The notes beneath the pieces are model-generated. The model did no database searches. It saw nothing but the letters and a program-made list of their open reading frames with translations, and was not told where the DNA came from. From contig JALVSY010000007.1 in the NCBI GenBank assembly GCA_027036135.1, forward strand, positions 190,880-254,879: 64,000 nt of DNA, given 5' to 3'. The translations under genes and the position numbers were made by a program. The stretch is from Pyrodictiaceae archaeon (GTDB lineage Archaea; Thermoproteota; Thermoprotei_A; Sulfolobales; Pyrodictiaceae). This document shows positions 37,715 through 47,681 of the stretch, piece by piece. The first letter of the stretch is position 1, and every line of letters starts with the position of its first letter.

Positions 37715-38686
37715 GTGAAGAGGTATGGTGACATAGTCGCTGTTAATGGTGTTAGTTTCCGCGTTAAATATGGAGAGATTTTCGGGTTCCTCGGCCCCAA
37801 TGGGGCTGGCAAGACCACTACTATTCATATCCTCTCTACGCTGCTTAAGCCAACCGCTGGCAGGGCTCTTGTTGCCGGCTACGACGTGGTCAGGGAGGCC
37901 GCGAGTGTTAGGCGTTCTATAGGCATAGTGTTCCAGGACCCTAGTCTAGACGAGGGACTAACCGCTTACGAGAACCTCTACATACACGGCAGGGTCTATG
38001 GGCTGCGTGGAAGTGCTCTACGCGAGCGAATAGAGGAAATGCTAGGATTCGTTGAGCTAGAGGAGTACCGTGACAGGCTCGTAAGGACGTTCTCTGGGGG
38101 CATGAGGAGGAGGCTTGAGCTGGCCCGCGCACTTCTCCACGAGCCCCGCGTACTCTTCCTCGATGAGCCCACGCTGGGCCTCGACCCGCATGCTAGGACT
38201 AGGCTCTGGGAATACATCACTAGGCTTAGGGCCGAGAAGGGGGTTACTATTTTCCTTACCACTCACTACATGGAGGAGGCGGAGCAACTCTGTGATAGGA
38301 TAGCGATAATAGACAAGGGGCGAATCGTAGCCACGGGGTCGCCGGATGAGCTAAAATCTATGCTGGGGGACGAGGTCGTATACATGCGCGTAAGCGACCC
38401 TGGGAAGGCCTGTAAGGCTCTGGAGAGGCTCGAGTCGGTGAAGGAGTGCAAGGTGCTCCAGGGAGGCCGGGTCTCTATCCACGTGCCTAGCGCTGCTCAG
38501 ACTATACCGGAGCTACTAGAAGCTGCTAAGAATAGCGGTGTTAGGGTAGTAGAGGTGAGTTATCGGAGACCAACCCTCAACGATGTCTTCATACACCTTA
38601 CTGGCAGGGGTATAGAGGAGGAGTCCGTGGACGAGACTGAGCGTATCCGGATCTATGCTCGTAGCTATTTTAGGAGAAAAGGGTGA
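37715..38686 (+). CDS. ABC transporter ATP-binding protein (DrrA/NatA-like)
   Basis: GPNGAGKTTTIHILSTLLKPTAGRA, FSGGMRRRLELARAL, VLFLDEPTLGLDPHAR; true start likely slightly upstream (EEYAIVAEGLVKRYG). Confidence 0.93.
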   Translation: MKRYGDIVAVNGVSFRVKYGEIFGFLGPNGAGKTTTIHILSTLLKPTAGRALVAGYDVVREAASVRRSIGIVFQDPSLDEGLTAYENLYIHGRVYGLRGSALRERIEEMLGFVELEEYRDRLVRTFSGGMRRRLELARALLHEPRVLFLDEPTLGLDPHARTRLWEYITRLRAEKGVTIFLTTHYMEEAEQLCDRIAIIDKGRIVATGSPDELKSMLGDEVVYMRVSDPGKACKALERLESVKECKVLQGGRVSIHVPSAAQTIPELLEAAKNSGVRVVEVSYRRPTLNDVFIHLTGRGIEEESVDETERIRIYARSYFRRKG

Positions 38687-39465
38687 CGCCAATGGGTTGG
38701 CTTGACGCGGTCTACGTGATGGCTTATAGGCAGCTCAAGCACTTCGTAAGGTCTCCTTCAAGGATAATAGCTAGTATAGTTAACCCGTTGATCTGGATAC
38801 TCTTCTTCGGCATGGGCTGGGCCAGTACCTTTCGCTTCCCTGGAGCCAAGGCCTTGTTTGGCGGTGTTGATTATCTCTCCTTTCTCATTCCAGGCATAAT
38901 AGCTATGTCGGTCTTCACGGGGAGCTTTCTGAGCGGAATATCGATTCTCTTCGATAAGCAGTTCGGCTTCCTCAAAGAGATACTTGTTGCCCCTGTTCCA
39001 CGAGTAGCTGCAATGACTGGACGGATACTCGGCGACTCACTTACCGCGACAATTGAGGCCGGGATAATAGCTGTGATAGGCCTACCCCTAATAACACGTG
39101 TGAGCTTCCTAGGTATTCTCTACGCGTTGCTCTACAGCTATTTGGCTGCGATAGGTTTCTCGGCCCTAGGCATAGCTATTGCCTCACGGATGAGGAGCTA
39201 CGAGGGCTTTCAGCTAATAATGAGCTTCCTCATAATGCCCCTCATATTCCTTAGTGGCGCTTTTTACCCTATACGCTATATGCCGTGGTGGCTTAAGCTC
39301 CTAGCCTATATGGATCCCTTGACTTATAGCGTCGACGCTACTAGGTATTGGCTTGTCGGTGTCGCGCAGATAAATCCGTGGATAGACCTGGGGGCGCTGC
39401 TGCTCCTCGATGCTGGCTTGGTGATTGTCGCTGGCTACTTGTTTGGCAAGATGAGCCTTGAGTAA
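38683..39465 (+). CDS. ABC-2 type transporter permease (DrrB-like)
   Basis: FLIPGIIAMSVFTGSFLSGISILFDKQFGFLKEILVAPVPR, MPLIFLSGAFYPI. Confidence 0.92.
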   Translation: MTPMGWLDAVYVMAYRQLKHFVRSPSRIIASIVNPLIWILFFGMGWASTFRFPGAKALFGGVDYLSFLIPGIIAMSVFTGSFLSGISILFDKQFGFLKEILVAPVPRVAAMTGRILGDSLTATIEAGIIAVIGLPLITRVSFLGILYALLYSYLAAIGFSALGIAIASRMRSYEGFQLIMSFLIMPLIFLSGAFYPIRYMPWWLKLLAYMDPLTYSVDATRYWLVGVAQINPWIDLGALLLLDAGLVIVAGYLFGKMSLE

Positions 39466-39517
39466 CATACATACTTATCGGTACTAGTTACGTTTAAGAA
39501 CCTACTCCAAAGTCTCC

Positions 39518-39874
39518 TTGTTAACGGGGGTGAACAAGGAGAATATGCAAGCACTTGACTATGGATTACTCGGCGTATTAGCTATACTGATAGCTGGGCA
39601 CATAGGGATACTGTTCAACGCCGACCTAAACCGGTTCCTAGTAGTAGAGAACATAGTACTAGCAACGCTCTACATAATAGGCGCAATAGGCGTGGCAAAA
39701 GGGCTTCGCTTGAGCTACGCACTTGTAGCTATAGTAGCTCTCTTCAGCGCTGGCAGGGTCTCCCGCAGCATAGTCGGCTCAGAGGGTGAGATAGGCGAGC
39801 TAGCAGTACAACACATACCGCTCCTAGCGCTAGACCTGGCCGCCGGGCTACTAGCACTCGCAGCCATCTACTAG
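39518..39874 (+). CDS. Small membrane protein
   Basis: Open frame with about 4 TM segments. Confidence 0.55.
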   Translation: MLTGVNKENMQALDYGLLGVLAILIAGHIGILFNADLNRFLVVENIVLATLYIIGAIGVAKGLRLSYALVAIVALFSAGRVSRSIVGSEGEIGELAVQHIPLLALDLAAGLLALAAIY

Positions 39875-39902
39875 GCCTACTCGGAGCCTGGACTGATGGG
39901 CT

Positions 39903-40466
39903 ATGCGCTGCGACCCACTACTCAAGTTACTCTACCAGTTTTTGCCCCCGAAGGCATACTCCGGGCTAGTCAACAGGCTCCGAGATAAGCGCCTCGTAAT
40001 AGACGTTGGAGGCGGGGCAGGCAGCCTCGGCAAGGCAATTGTTGCGCAAGGAGTCCTCGTAGAGTACGTAGTCGTGGACCCAGACGAGTGCCTCCTAGAC
40101 CTAGCGCCCCGGGCCGCATGGAGTCATCTAGTGCAGGGGGTAGCAGAGCACCTACCCATCCGGGACGATGCACCAGGCATAGCCGTGATGCACGACGCGC
40201 TGCACCACACAACTGAGCCAGAGAAGGCTCTCCGAGAAGCAGCTCGCTCTACGCACTGCGTACTCGTCAGCGACATAGATCCGGGGAGCAAAACGGGCAG
40301 AATCGTAGCGTTCCTCGAGAAGCTGCTCCGCTACCCCGCCAAGTTCCTAGGCCCAGACAAGGTCTCCGCGATACTGGGCTCAGAGGGGCTGAGAACCACT
40401 ATAGAGAAGGGGCGGCACGGAGGCTACGTCGTGACGGGTTGTAGTGATACTGTGCCTCAGCCTTGA
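39903..40466 (+). CDS. SAM-dependent methyltransferase (class I)
   Basis: LVIDVGGGAGSLGKAI, HDALHHTTEPEKALREAAR. Confidence 0.78.
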   Translation: MRCDPLLKLLYQFLPPKAYSGLVNRLRDKRLVIDVGGGAGSLGKAIVAQGVLVEYVVVDPDECLLDLAPRAAWSHLVQGVAEHLPIRDDAPGIAVMHDALHHTTEPEKALREAARSTHCVLVSDIDPGSKTGRIVAFLEKLLRYPAKFLGPDKVSAILGSEGLRTTIEKGRHGGYVVTGCSDTVPQP

Positions 40467-40539
40467 AACACTTCCTCACAGCCCCACTTATCGGGGCTCT
40501 TCAAGGGGTTCACGGCCCTCTTCATCGGTCCTCTTCTGC

Positions 40540-41226
40540 TCACCACGTATTGTCTCGTTTTCCCCAGAATACTTGTATGGTCATGGTGGCTGCGAAGTAG
40601 AGCAATAGTGCCGCGAGCCCCACGAGCAACCAGGCATAGATGGTCGCTATTTTGCTGAGCAGGCCGCCGAGGCCAGCAAGGATTGCTAGCCACACATAGT
40701 CTATCCATACATGGGCCGTGTACATGGCTGCGAACCCAGCTGCACCGTTACGAGCTGCTCCCCGTATGAGGGGGAGCCCTATGGTTATCCACCATGCTAG
40801 GAAGTATGGGTTACCCCCGGTGAACACTATCCCGGCCACAATTGCCCCGAGGAAGGAGGAGCCCAGTGGCAACGAGTCATTGACGGGGACGCTTCCCCGC
40901 TGAAATATGGTTATCGCCGACGCTATGAGCCCGGCTGCGAAGTAGATGGCCATCCCGAGTGTTATGAGGGCCAGGGGTTTCTCGTAGCGATGTAGCTTTG
41001 CCTCCAGTTTCTCCGCCCAATAAACGAGTGCAGCCACATATGGTAGCTCAAAGACCATGTGCCCGAGAGCTACTAATAAGCCACCCACGGCACCTAGGTA
41101 GAGCCCCGCGACTACTGCGGCTGCTGAGAGCATCCCTGGGCTAAGAGCGCCACTAGGCGTTATGACGAGAGTGTCGATGATGACTCGGCGCAGCGCTGCC
41201 TCCTCGGCAACAGCTCTGCTCAACAC
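40540..41226 (-). CDS. LysE/RhtB-family transporter
   Basis: ITPSGALSPGMLSAAAV, GIVFTGGNPYFLAWW. Confidence 0.78.
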   Translation of the reverse strand: MLSRAVAEEAALRRVIIDTLVITPSGALSPGMLSAAAVVAGLYLGAVGGLLVALGHMVFELPYVAALVYWAEKLEAKLHRYEKPLALITLGMAIYFAAGLIASAITIFQRGSVPVNDSLPLGSSFLGAIVAGIVFTGGNPYFLAWWITIGLPLIRGAARNGAAGFAAMYTAHVWIDYVWLAILAGLGGLLSKIATIYAWLLVGLAALLLYFAATMTIQVFWGKRDNTW

Positions 41227-41337
41227 GCCTACACCCAGGGATAGTACTATTACTAGAGCGTGAGTAGTCGGAGCTGTTTAGCTGATTTACCCTAGCCGGG
41301 GGATATTATGCTTAACCATGCCGAGTAGTGCTCTCTG

Positions 41338-42471
41338 CTAGTACTCAGCGAGTAGCGCGACTAGTGCCAGGAGGGCGGCGAAGTATGGAAGGAGGTATCG
41401 GTGTAGCTTGTTCACGCTTATCCCGCTGAGCCGGATCGCTATGAGGTTCGCGAGGGAGCCAGTGACGAGCCCTACTCCTCCCAGGTTTACCCCGTAGGCT
41501 AAGGGGCGCCACGCCTTGACGTGGCTTAGGAGGAGTATTGTTGCCGGCACGTTGCTCACGAGCTGGCTCAGCCCAGCCGCCAAGAGGACAGTCGGCACTG
41601 TACCTAAGCTCGTGAACCTGGAGAAAACCGGGGCTAGGAGCTCCCCGAGGACACGGAAGTCTATGAACATGAGGGCGAAGCTGGCTAGTAGGAGATAGTC
41701 TAGGCTGAGCAGTATTCTCGGCCTAGTTAGTAGCGCAGCTGCCACTGCCACGACTAAGCCGAGGTAGGGGTGCCCGGTCTCAGCGAGCAAGATTATCGCC
41801 ACGAGACTTATGAGCGCGGGAACGAGGAGCCTGGGTTCTAGCTTGACCGAGGGTGGAGCCGGGTATCCTCTCGCGGCCCTGGTGCCTGCCAGGACTATGT
41901 AGGCTGAGAGCAACAATAGACCTGCAGCAACAAAGGGGGCCATGCCTGCGACGAAGGAGGTGAATCCTATGTGGTAGTGCCTCCATATTATTATGTTCTG
42001 TGGGTTCCCTATAGGTGTGAGACTTGAGCCTATATTAGCCGATATGGCTATAATTGCTACTAGTAGTGCTGTCTCAGCCCCCGTCATGCGTGACGCCACT
42101 ACCGCGACAGGGATGTACATGAACATCGCTGTATCGTTCATGACAACCGAGGCGCTGAGAGCGGATAGCAACGAGAGATACAATAATAGCCTCGCGGGCG
42201 AGCCCCTTGACGCCCCTACCGCTCTCGCCGCTAGGTAGGAGAACGCACCCGACTCCTCCAAAACGGCCGAGACAAGCATAACCGAGTAGATGAGCGAGAG
42301 AGCCTCCGCATCAACTAGGCTTCTGAGACGTAGCGCTTCTCCACGAGTTACGGCGATTAGTATGATGTATAGTGCGAGGAGTGCGGAGAACAGTGCATCG
42401 CCACGCAGAATGTTGATTATCTTGCGTAGCCGTTTACTCAATATACCGTCTAACCTCCTCCGTGAGCCCAT
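41338..42471 (-). CDS. ArsB/citrate-type anion permease (SLC13-like)
   Basis: VVMNDTAMFMYIPVAVVAS, ISANIGSSLTPIGNPQNIIIW, LSQLVSNVPATILLL. Confidence 0.88.
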   Translation of the reverse strand: MGSRRRLDGILSKRLRKIINILRGDALFSALLALYIILIAVTRGEALRLRSLVDAEALSLIYSVMLVSAVLEESGAFSYLAARAVGASRGSPARLLLYLSLLSALSASVVMNDTAMFMYIPVAVVASRMTGAETALLVAIIAISANIGSSLTPIGNPQNIIIWRHYHIGFTSFVAGMAPFVAAGLLLLSAYIVLAGTRAARGYPAPPSVKLEPRLLVPALISLVAIILLAETGHPYLGLVVAVAAALLTRPRILLSLDYLLLASFALMFIDFRVLGELLAPVFSRFTSLGTVPTVLLAAGLSQLVSNVPATILLLSHVKAWRPLAYGVNLGGVGLVTGSLANLIAIRLSGISVNKLHRYLLPYFAALLALVALLAEY

Positions 42472-42928
42472 AGTCAGGAATCAGTTCCGCGCCATCACTA
42501 CTCACCTTGACGTGTGCTACGATGTAGTGTCTCCACGCAAGGGGTACTACCCAGGCTCTCTCAGGAGCACGGTACTCGGCTGCCTCTACGACCCATAGCT
42601 CTTCCAGGATCTGCCTAGCTAGCTCCCTTGCCCGGTTCTCCGCTGCTTCTCTGTCGCTGTAGCGATGAGAGCAGACAGGCCTGCCCTTGGGGGAGGGCAT
42701 GTCAGTCTCCAGGTCGTAGTGTATCCTATCAAGTGCGAACCCGTGGTAGAGCAGCACGATGTCTACGCATAAGTCGCCTGCTGGGCCTACGCGGGACAGA
42801 ATGGTTGTTGTTATGTAGCCTAGGGCCGCCTTGACCGTGTTCACAGCTTTCTCGGCATCCTCTAGCCTTATCGGGGGCTGAGCATGCGGAGCACCTCGCA
42901 CTGGTGGCGGCGGTAGTGGATGAGGCAA
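42434..42928 (-). CDS. Conserved hypothetical protein
   Basis: Open frame overlapping downstream permease. Confidence 0.55.
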   Translation of the reverse strand: MPHPLPPPPVRGAPHAQPPIRLEDAEKAVNTVKAALGYITTTILSRVGPAGDLCVDIVLLYHGFALDRIHYDLETDMPSPKGRPVCSHRYSDREAAENRARELARQILEELWVVEAAEYRAPERAWVVPLAWRHYIVAHVKVSSDGAELIPDYGLTEEVRRYIE

Positions 42929-42973
42929 GGCTGCTACCGGGAAGAAAAGGGCTTGACGTATAGGGAAAAACGC

Positions 42974-43591
42974 TTAGCGCTGGGTCATTAGCTTGTATCT
43001 CGCTGTGCAGTAGCCCTCTTTCTTCTCTATTACCTGTACTCGGCCCTTCTCACGCCTCACTACGAGCCCTAGCTCTATGCCCTCGAGGCGTGCTAGCTCC
43101 TCGAAGAGCTTGGGGAAGGGACATGCTGTCCCCGGTATCTCTGCTAGCCCTACTCCCTTGGGGCAGTAGCGGCACTTATCGCTCCGTATCCTCATTACTA
43201 CCTCGTCACCGCTTAGCTCTACGGAGGCCTCTGTGCTTATCTCTAAGGCCTTGTTGAGCGAGCTGAGTATCGCTCTTAGCTTCTCCTCCACGCTACCCTC
43301 GGGCTTCTCGTAGAGATCCATCACAGCCAAGTAGTCTCGTAGCCTGGGCGCAACGTACTTGGCGAAGAAGCTTATGCTTCCCTGGTTCAGCACGCCTGCT
43401 TCAGCAGCTGCTGCGAGAAAAAATGCAAAGAACGCTTGCGGGGGCTTTACTCCTCGTTCCTGGACTACTTCTCGTAGCTTATCCAGGGTGCTCATTACCT
43501 GCTCTCCGTCCCGGGAATAGAGAGCTACCAGGTTGTCTTTCTTGGCTCGCACCTGGCCGGCAGAGGAGAGAAAAGCAGAGCCTATTTGCAA
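42974..43591 (-). CDS. Hypothetical protein with CRYCPKG...CPFP motif
   Basis: Open frame overlapping amidohydrolase end; Cys cluster. Confidence 0.6.
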   Translation of the reverse strand: MQIGSAFLSSAGQVRAKKDNLVALYSRDGEQVMSTLDKLREVVQERGVKPPQAFFAFFLAAAAEAGVLNQGSISFFAKYVAPRLRDYLAVMDLYEKPEGSVEEKLRAILSSLNKALEISTEASVELSGDEVVMRIRSDKCRYCPKGVGLAEIPGTACPFPKLFEELARLEGIELGLVVRREKGRVQVIEKKEGYCTARYKLMTQR

Positions 43592-44574
43592 CTCATTCCT
43601 AGTACTTCCTCCGCGTTACCGTGGAAGAATCTGCGCAGGTCACGCTGACTATACCCAGCGAAGAGTAGAGCTCTGTAAACATCTTGTATGAAGCTAGCTG
43701 GATCGCGGTCAACAACGGGATAATCACTACCGTAGAGCAGCTTGTCGCGTGGAGCATCCCGGGCAATCATTTCAACTAGGACGGAATTCAGGGCCGAGAC
43801 ATCCGCGTAGACGTTTGGATATTTTCTCAGAAGCGCTAGGGCCTCGGCTGTGAAGACTCCGGGCGCTATAGCACTATAACCGCCCGTGTGCGCTATGATT
43901 ACTCGTGCCTCGCGGTGCCTGGCCAGCAAAGGCTCTAAGCGAGAGGGGTCACCGAAGCGACAGTAGCGCGGAAGCTCCCATATCCCGGGGTCGCAGCCTG
44001 CGTGAACCACTACGGGTGTATCGAGCTGCTCCGCTGCCTCAAGGACTGCATCAACCGCTGGGTCGCCGAGACTCTTCATGAACAGCGTTGATATTATCTT
44101 TATGCCGCGTGCCCCGCGCCTATAAGCCTCCTCGATCTCCTCAATTACCTCCTCGGGCTTCTTGTTTAGGTTTGGGGCGTGGAACACGCTGATACCTAGC
44201 CCTGCCTCAACTATACCAAGAATAGACTGGACAAGGGCCTCATCCTCCAAGAACCCGCATAAGGGACCATACTTCTCCACAAGCTCCAAGGTTATGTAGT
44301 AGAGGGACTCGGGGCGCAGAACATCCCATAGCTCGCTGGGAACATGGCGCCTAATGACTCCCTGCGTCCTCTTATACTCCTTCTCAACCTCGCCCAGGTC
44401 TATCCCAGCAACAATGCTCCTCACATCGGGTAGGCCCAATAGGACTACATGTGATACCCCTATCCCGGCCAAGCGCTCCAAGTAACGATGCGGGAGAGGA
44501 CCTAGCGGCAAATGAGCATGAGCATCTATGACGCACTCAACACTAGCTACTAGCTTCCCTAGCCCCTCTGACAC
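43582..44574 (-). CDS. Amidohydrolase-family (TIM-barrel) protein
   Basis: CVIDAHAHLPLG, VVVHAGCDPGIWELPRYC, ARVIIAHTGG, KLLYGSDYPVVDRDP. Confidence 0.88.
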   Translation of the reverse strand: MSEGLGKLVASVECVIDAHAHLPLGPLPHRYLERLAGIGVSHVVLLGLPDVRSIVAGIDLGEVEKEYKRTQGVIRRHVPSELWDVLRPESLYYITLELVEKYGPLCGFLEDEALVQSILGIVEAGLGISVFHAPNLNKKPEEVIEEIEEAYRRGARGIKIISTLFMKSLGDPAVDAVLEAAEQLDTPVVVHAGCDPGIWELPRYCRFGDPSRLEPLLARHREARVIIAHTGGYSAIAPGVFTAEALALLRKYPNVYADVSALNSVLVEMIARDAPRDKLLYGSDYPVVDRDPASFIQDVYRALLFAGYSQRDLRRFFHGNAEEVLGMSCK

Positions 44575-44769
44575 TATATAGCACCACCTCTACGCTAAAC
44601 ATAGGAACACAGCAACTAATCCAGATGGTATTCTAGGACCCGTGAGAGCTACTCTAGAAAAGATAGTAAAGAGCGCGTTAGGCCCTTTATCGTTTTCCCT
44701 CGCCACAGACACCTAAACAAAATCAATATAAGAAGGTTGTGCGAAGCAGAGAACATCCTGGCTCATGGT

Positions 44770-45219
44770 TTATTCAAGGATCTTAGCAAGTGGCTTAACC
44801 ACTATGCCTTTTTCTCGGAGAGCCCTAGCCCCTGCCTCTATTGCCTCCTCAACGCTGAAGAGGAAGTCATACATGTCTTCCTCTATCATGCTGATGAACT
44901 TGCCGCGGAACTTCTGGGCAAGCCTCTTCATAGGCACGTTGGTCTCGTGGGTATAGGCGTGTATTTTCGTGAATCCCTTTTTCTGTGCCTCGGCGAACAA
45001 CATGTACATTATGAGTGTGCCTAGCCCTCTCCTCCTGTAATTATCGTGGACGACTATCGCTAGTTCCCCTTCGTCGCCCTTGATACGGTAGACCTCGCCA
45101 GACCCTATGACAAGGCTCTCCTTGCTAGCTATGACGGATACTGGTGTATGGTTCTTATCAAGTATCCTCTCAACCTCGGGCTCAAAGAACCTTAATGGGC
45201 GGAGGAAGCGGAGCATCAC
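44770..45219 (-). CDS. GNAT-family N-acetyltransferase (coding frame extends upstream to about 45360)
   Basis: AIVVHDNYRRRGLGTLIMYMLFAEAQKKGFTKIHAYTHETNVPMKRLAQK; in-frame upstream LGLVELEEPLEEDKERLLRFFNSLSEETV. Confidence 0.82.
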   Translation of the reverse strand: MMLRFLRPLRFFEPEVERILDKNHTPVSVIASKESLVIGSGEVYRIKGDEGELAIVVHDNYRRRGLGTLIMYMLFAEAQKKGFTKIHAYTHETNVPMKRLAQKFRGKFISMIEEDMYDFLFSVEEAIEAGARALREKGIVVKPLAKILE

Positions 45220-45597
45220 CGTCTCCTCCGATAAGCTGTTGAAGAACCTTAGTAGCCTCTCCTTATCCTCCTCCAGGGGCTCCTCGAGCTCAACTAGGCC
45301 TAGGCGCGGTACCTCTGCGAGAGCTATTGGTTTTCCCAGTACTGGTCCCCGATTGAAGACTTAGGGTTACTCACTTTTCAATTCATTCCCTGAGAGACTC
45401 TCCGAAGCATTCCTGAAGATGAAGACCATTGCTCCTCGGCGACTTGTTATACCGGGCCGCAGGGAGACTCTCCTCTATTTAGTGGAGGCCCGAATAAATA
45501 CTCATATGGTTATCATTGGTTAGCGTAACGCTTAATTTCGTCACTGGCCTAGCCTTCTAGCCCCGAGTATCGACTCTCGTCTAGAGGTGTATACTAT

Positions 45598-47580
45598 ATG
45601 GCAGAGGAGTTCACAGCGCTGCCCTTTAACGAGAAGTATTGGCCGGATCACGGCAAGTACATGGAGTTCTACAAGAAGAGTATCGAGGACATAGAGGCGT
45701 TCTGGGACGAGAGAGCAAGGGAGCTGATATGGATTAAGCACTGGGACCAGGTACTAGATGCCTCTAATCCACCGTTCTTCCGCTGGTTCAAGGGAGGAGT
45801 CACCAACATTAACCTAAACGCTCTCGATAAGTGGATAGGGACTAGTGTCGAGCACAAGGTGGCCTATTACTGGGAGGGCGAGCCCGGGGACCGGAAAGCT
45901 ATAACCTACAAGGAGCTATACCGCGAGGTCAACAAGTTCGCATGGGTTCTCCGAGAGATAATAGGCCTCAAGCCAGACGATACAGTGACCATCTATCTAC
46001 CCATGATACCAGAGCTACCGGTCTCGATGCTAGCAGTGACAAGGATAGGTGGTATACACAGCGTAGTCTTCTCCGGGTTCAGCGCCCAGGCCCTCGCCGA
46101 GAGAATAGTTGACGCGAAAGCCAAGGTGCTGATAACCGCTGACGGGTTCTATCGGAGAGGAAAAGTCATAGAGCTCAAGAAGGCAGCCGACGAAGCGATA
46201 AAGATTGCTGAGGAGCGCGGAGTCAAGGTAGAGAAAGTAATAGTTGTAAAGCGAGCCGGTAACGAGGTCCACATGGTTAGTGGCCGTGACTACTGGTACC
46301 ACGAGCTAATCAAGGAGGCGCCGGAGAAGGCTTATGTGAAGCCAGTGCCCAGGAAGGCAGATGACGTCCTCTTCATACTATATACGAGCGGCACCACTGG
46401 GAAGCCTAAGGGCATCATGCACAGCACCGGCGGCTACATGACATATGTCTATAACGTGTTTCGCTGGAACTGGGACCCACAGCCCCACGACATATACTGG
46501 TGCGCCGCCGACATCGGCTGGATAACCGGCCATACCTACATCGTCTATGGACCATTGATGCATGGAGTAACCCAGGTAATGTACGAGGGCGCCCCAGACT
46601 ACCCAGCACCAGACCGCATATGGGAGATGATCGAAAGATACGGCGTCACGATACTCTATACCAGTCCAACACTGCTACGACTCCTACGCCGCTACGGCGA
46701 CAAATGGATAGAGAAGCATGATCTCTCAACACTGAGGCTCCTAGGCAGCGTAGGCGAGCCAATAAACCCTGATGTATGGAAATGGTACTTCGAGAAAATA
46801 GGTGGCAAGAAGGCACCAATCGTTGACACATGGTGGCAGACCGAGACCGGCGCCGCAATGATATCCCCAGCTCCAGGCCTAGCCCTGGTGCCGCTCAAGC
46901 CAGGCAGCGCTACCGTGCCGCTACCAGGTATTGATGCCGACGTGTTCACCCCAGAGGGTAAGCCAGCTGAGCCCGGGAAGAAGGGCCTCCTCGTAATAAA
47001 GAAGCCGTGGCCAGGCATGCTCATGGGCATATGGGGTGATCCGCAGAGGTACATCAACACCTACTGGGCCAGGTTCAGCAAGCCAGAGGAGAACATCTGG
47101 ATCTACTACCCAGCAGACTACGCGATAAAGGACCACGAGGGCTACTTCTGGCTACTAGGCCGCGCAGACGAGGTACTAAACGTCGCTGGTCACCGCCTAG
47201 GAACAATCGAGATAGAGGACGCAGTAGTAGCCCACCCAGCTGTAAGCGAGGCAGCAGTAGTAGGAGCACCCGATCCAGTCAAGGGAGAGGTACCAGTAGC
47301 ATTCGTCGTTCTCAAGGCAGGCTATGAGCCAAGCGAGCAACTAGAGAAAGAAATCAAGGACACTGTGAGGAAGATAGTAGGCCCGATAGCAGTCCCGGCA
47401 AAGATACTATTCGTATCAAAGCTCCCGAAAACCAGGAGCGGCAAGATAATGAGAAGAATACTCATAAGCCTCATCAAGGGAAGACCAATAGGCGACATCT
47501 CAACACTAGAAGACCCATCAGCCGTAGAAGAGGTAAAGAAGGCGGTAGAAGAGTTCAAGAAGCTCATGCAACAAGCCTAG
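45598..47580 (+). CDS. acs: Acetyl-CoA synthetase, AMP-forming
   Basis: YTSGTTGKPKGIMHSTGGY, TWWQTETGAAMISP, LGRADEVLNVAGHRLGTIEIE, KTRSGKIMRR. Confidence 0.95.
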   Translation: MAEEFTALPFNEKYWPDHGKYMEFYKKSIEDIEAFWDERARELIWIKHWDQVLDASNPPFFRWFKGGVTNINLNALDKWIGTSVEHKVAYYWEGEPGDRKAITYKELYREVNKFAWVLREIIGLKPDDTVTIYLPMIPELPVSMLAVTRIGGIHSVVFSGFSAQALAERIVDAKAKVLITADGFYRRGKVIELKKAADEAIKIAEERGVKVEKVIVVKRAGNEVHMVSGRDYWYHELIKEAPEKAYVKPVPRKADDVLFILYTSGTTGKPKGIMHSTGGYMTYVYNVFRWNWDPQPHDIYWCAADIGWITGHTYIVYGPLMHGVTQVMYEGAPDYPAPDRIWEMIERYGVTILYTSPTLLRLLRRYGDKWIEKHDLSTLRLLGSVGEPINPDVWKWYFEKIGGKKAPIVDTWWQTETGAAMISPAPGLALVPLKPGSATVPLPGIDADVFTPEGKPAEPGKKGLLVIKKPWPGMLMGIWGDPQRYINTYWARFSKPEENIWIYYPADYAIKDHEGYFWLLGRADEVLNVAGHRLGTIEIEDAVVAHPAVSEAAVVGAPDPVKGEVPVAFVVLKAGYEPSEQLEKEIKDTVRKIVGPIAVPAKILFVSKLPKTRSGKIMRRILISLIKGRPIGDISTLEDPSAVEEVKKAVEEFKKLMQQA

Positions 47581-47681
47581 CCCCATACCCCGGTTTTTAG
47601 CAACCCACGCCCCGACCCTACCCAGCCCTTATCCATGCACAGGTACGAGCTCCCAGGCTAGCTAGGAGTATGCATCCCTGA

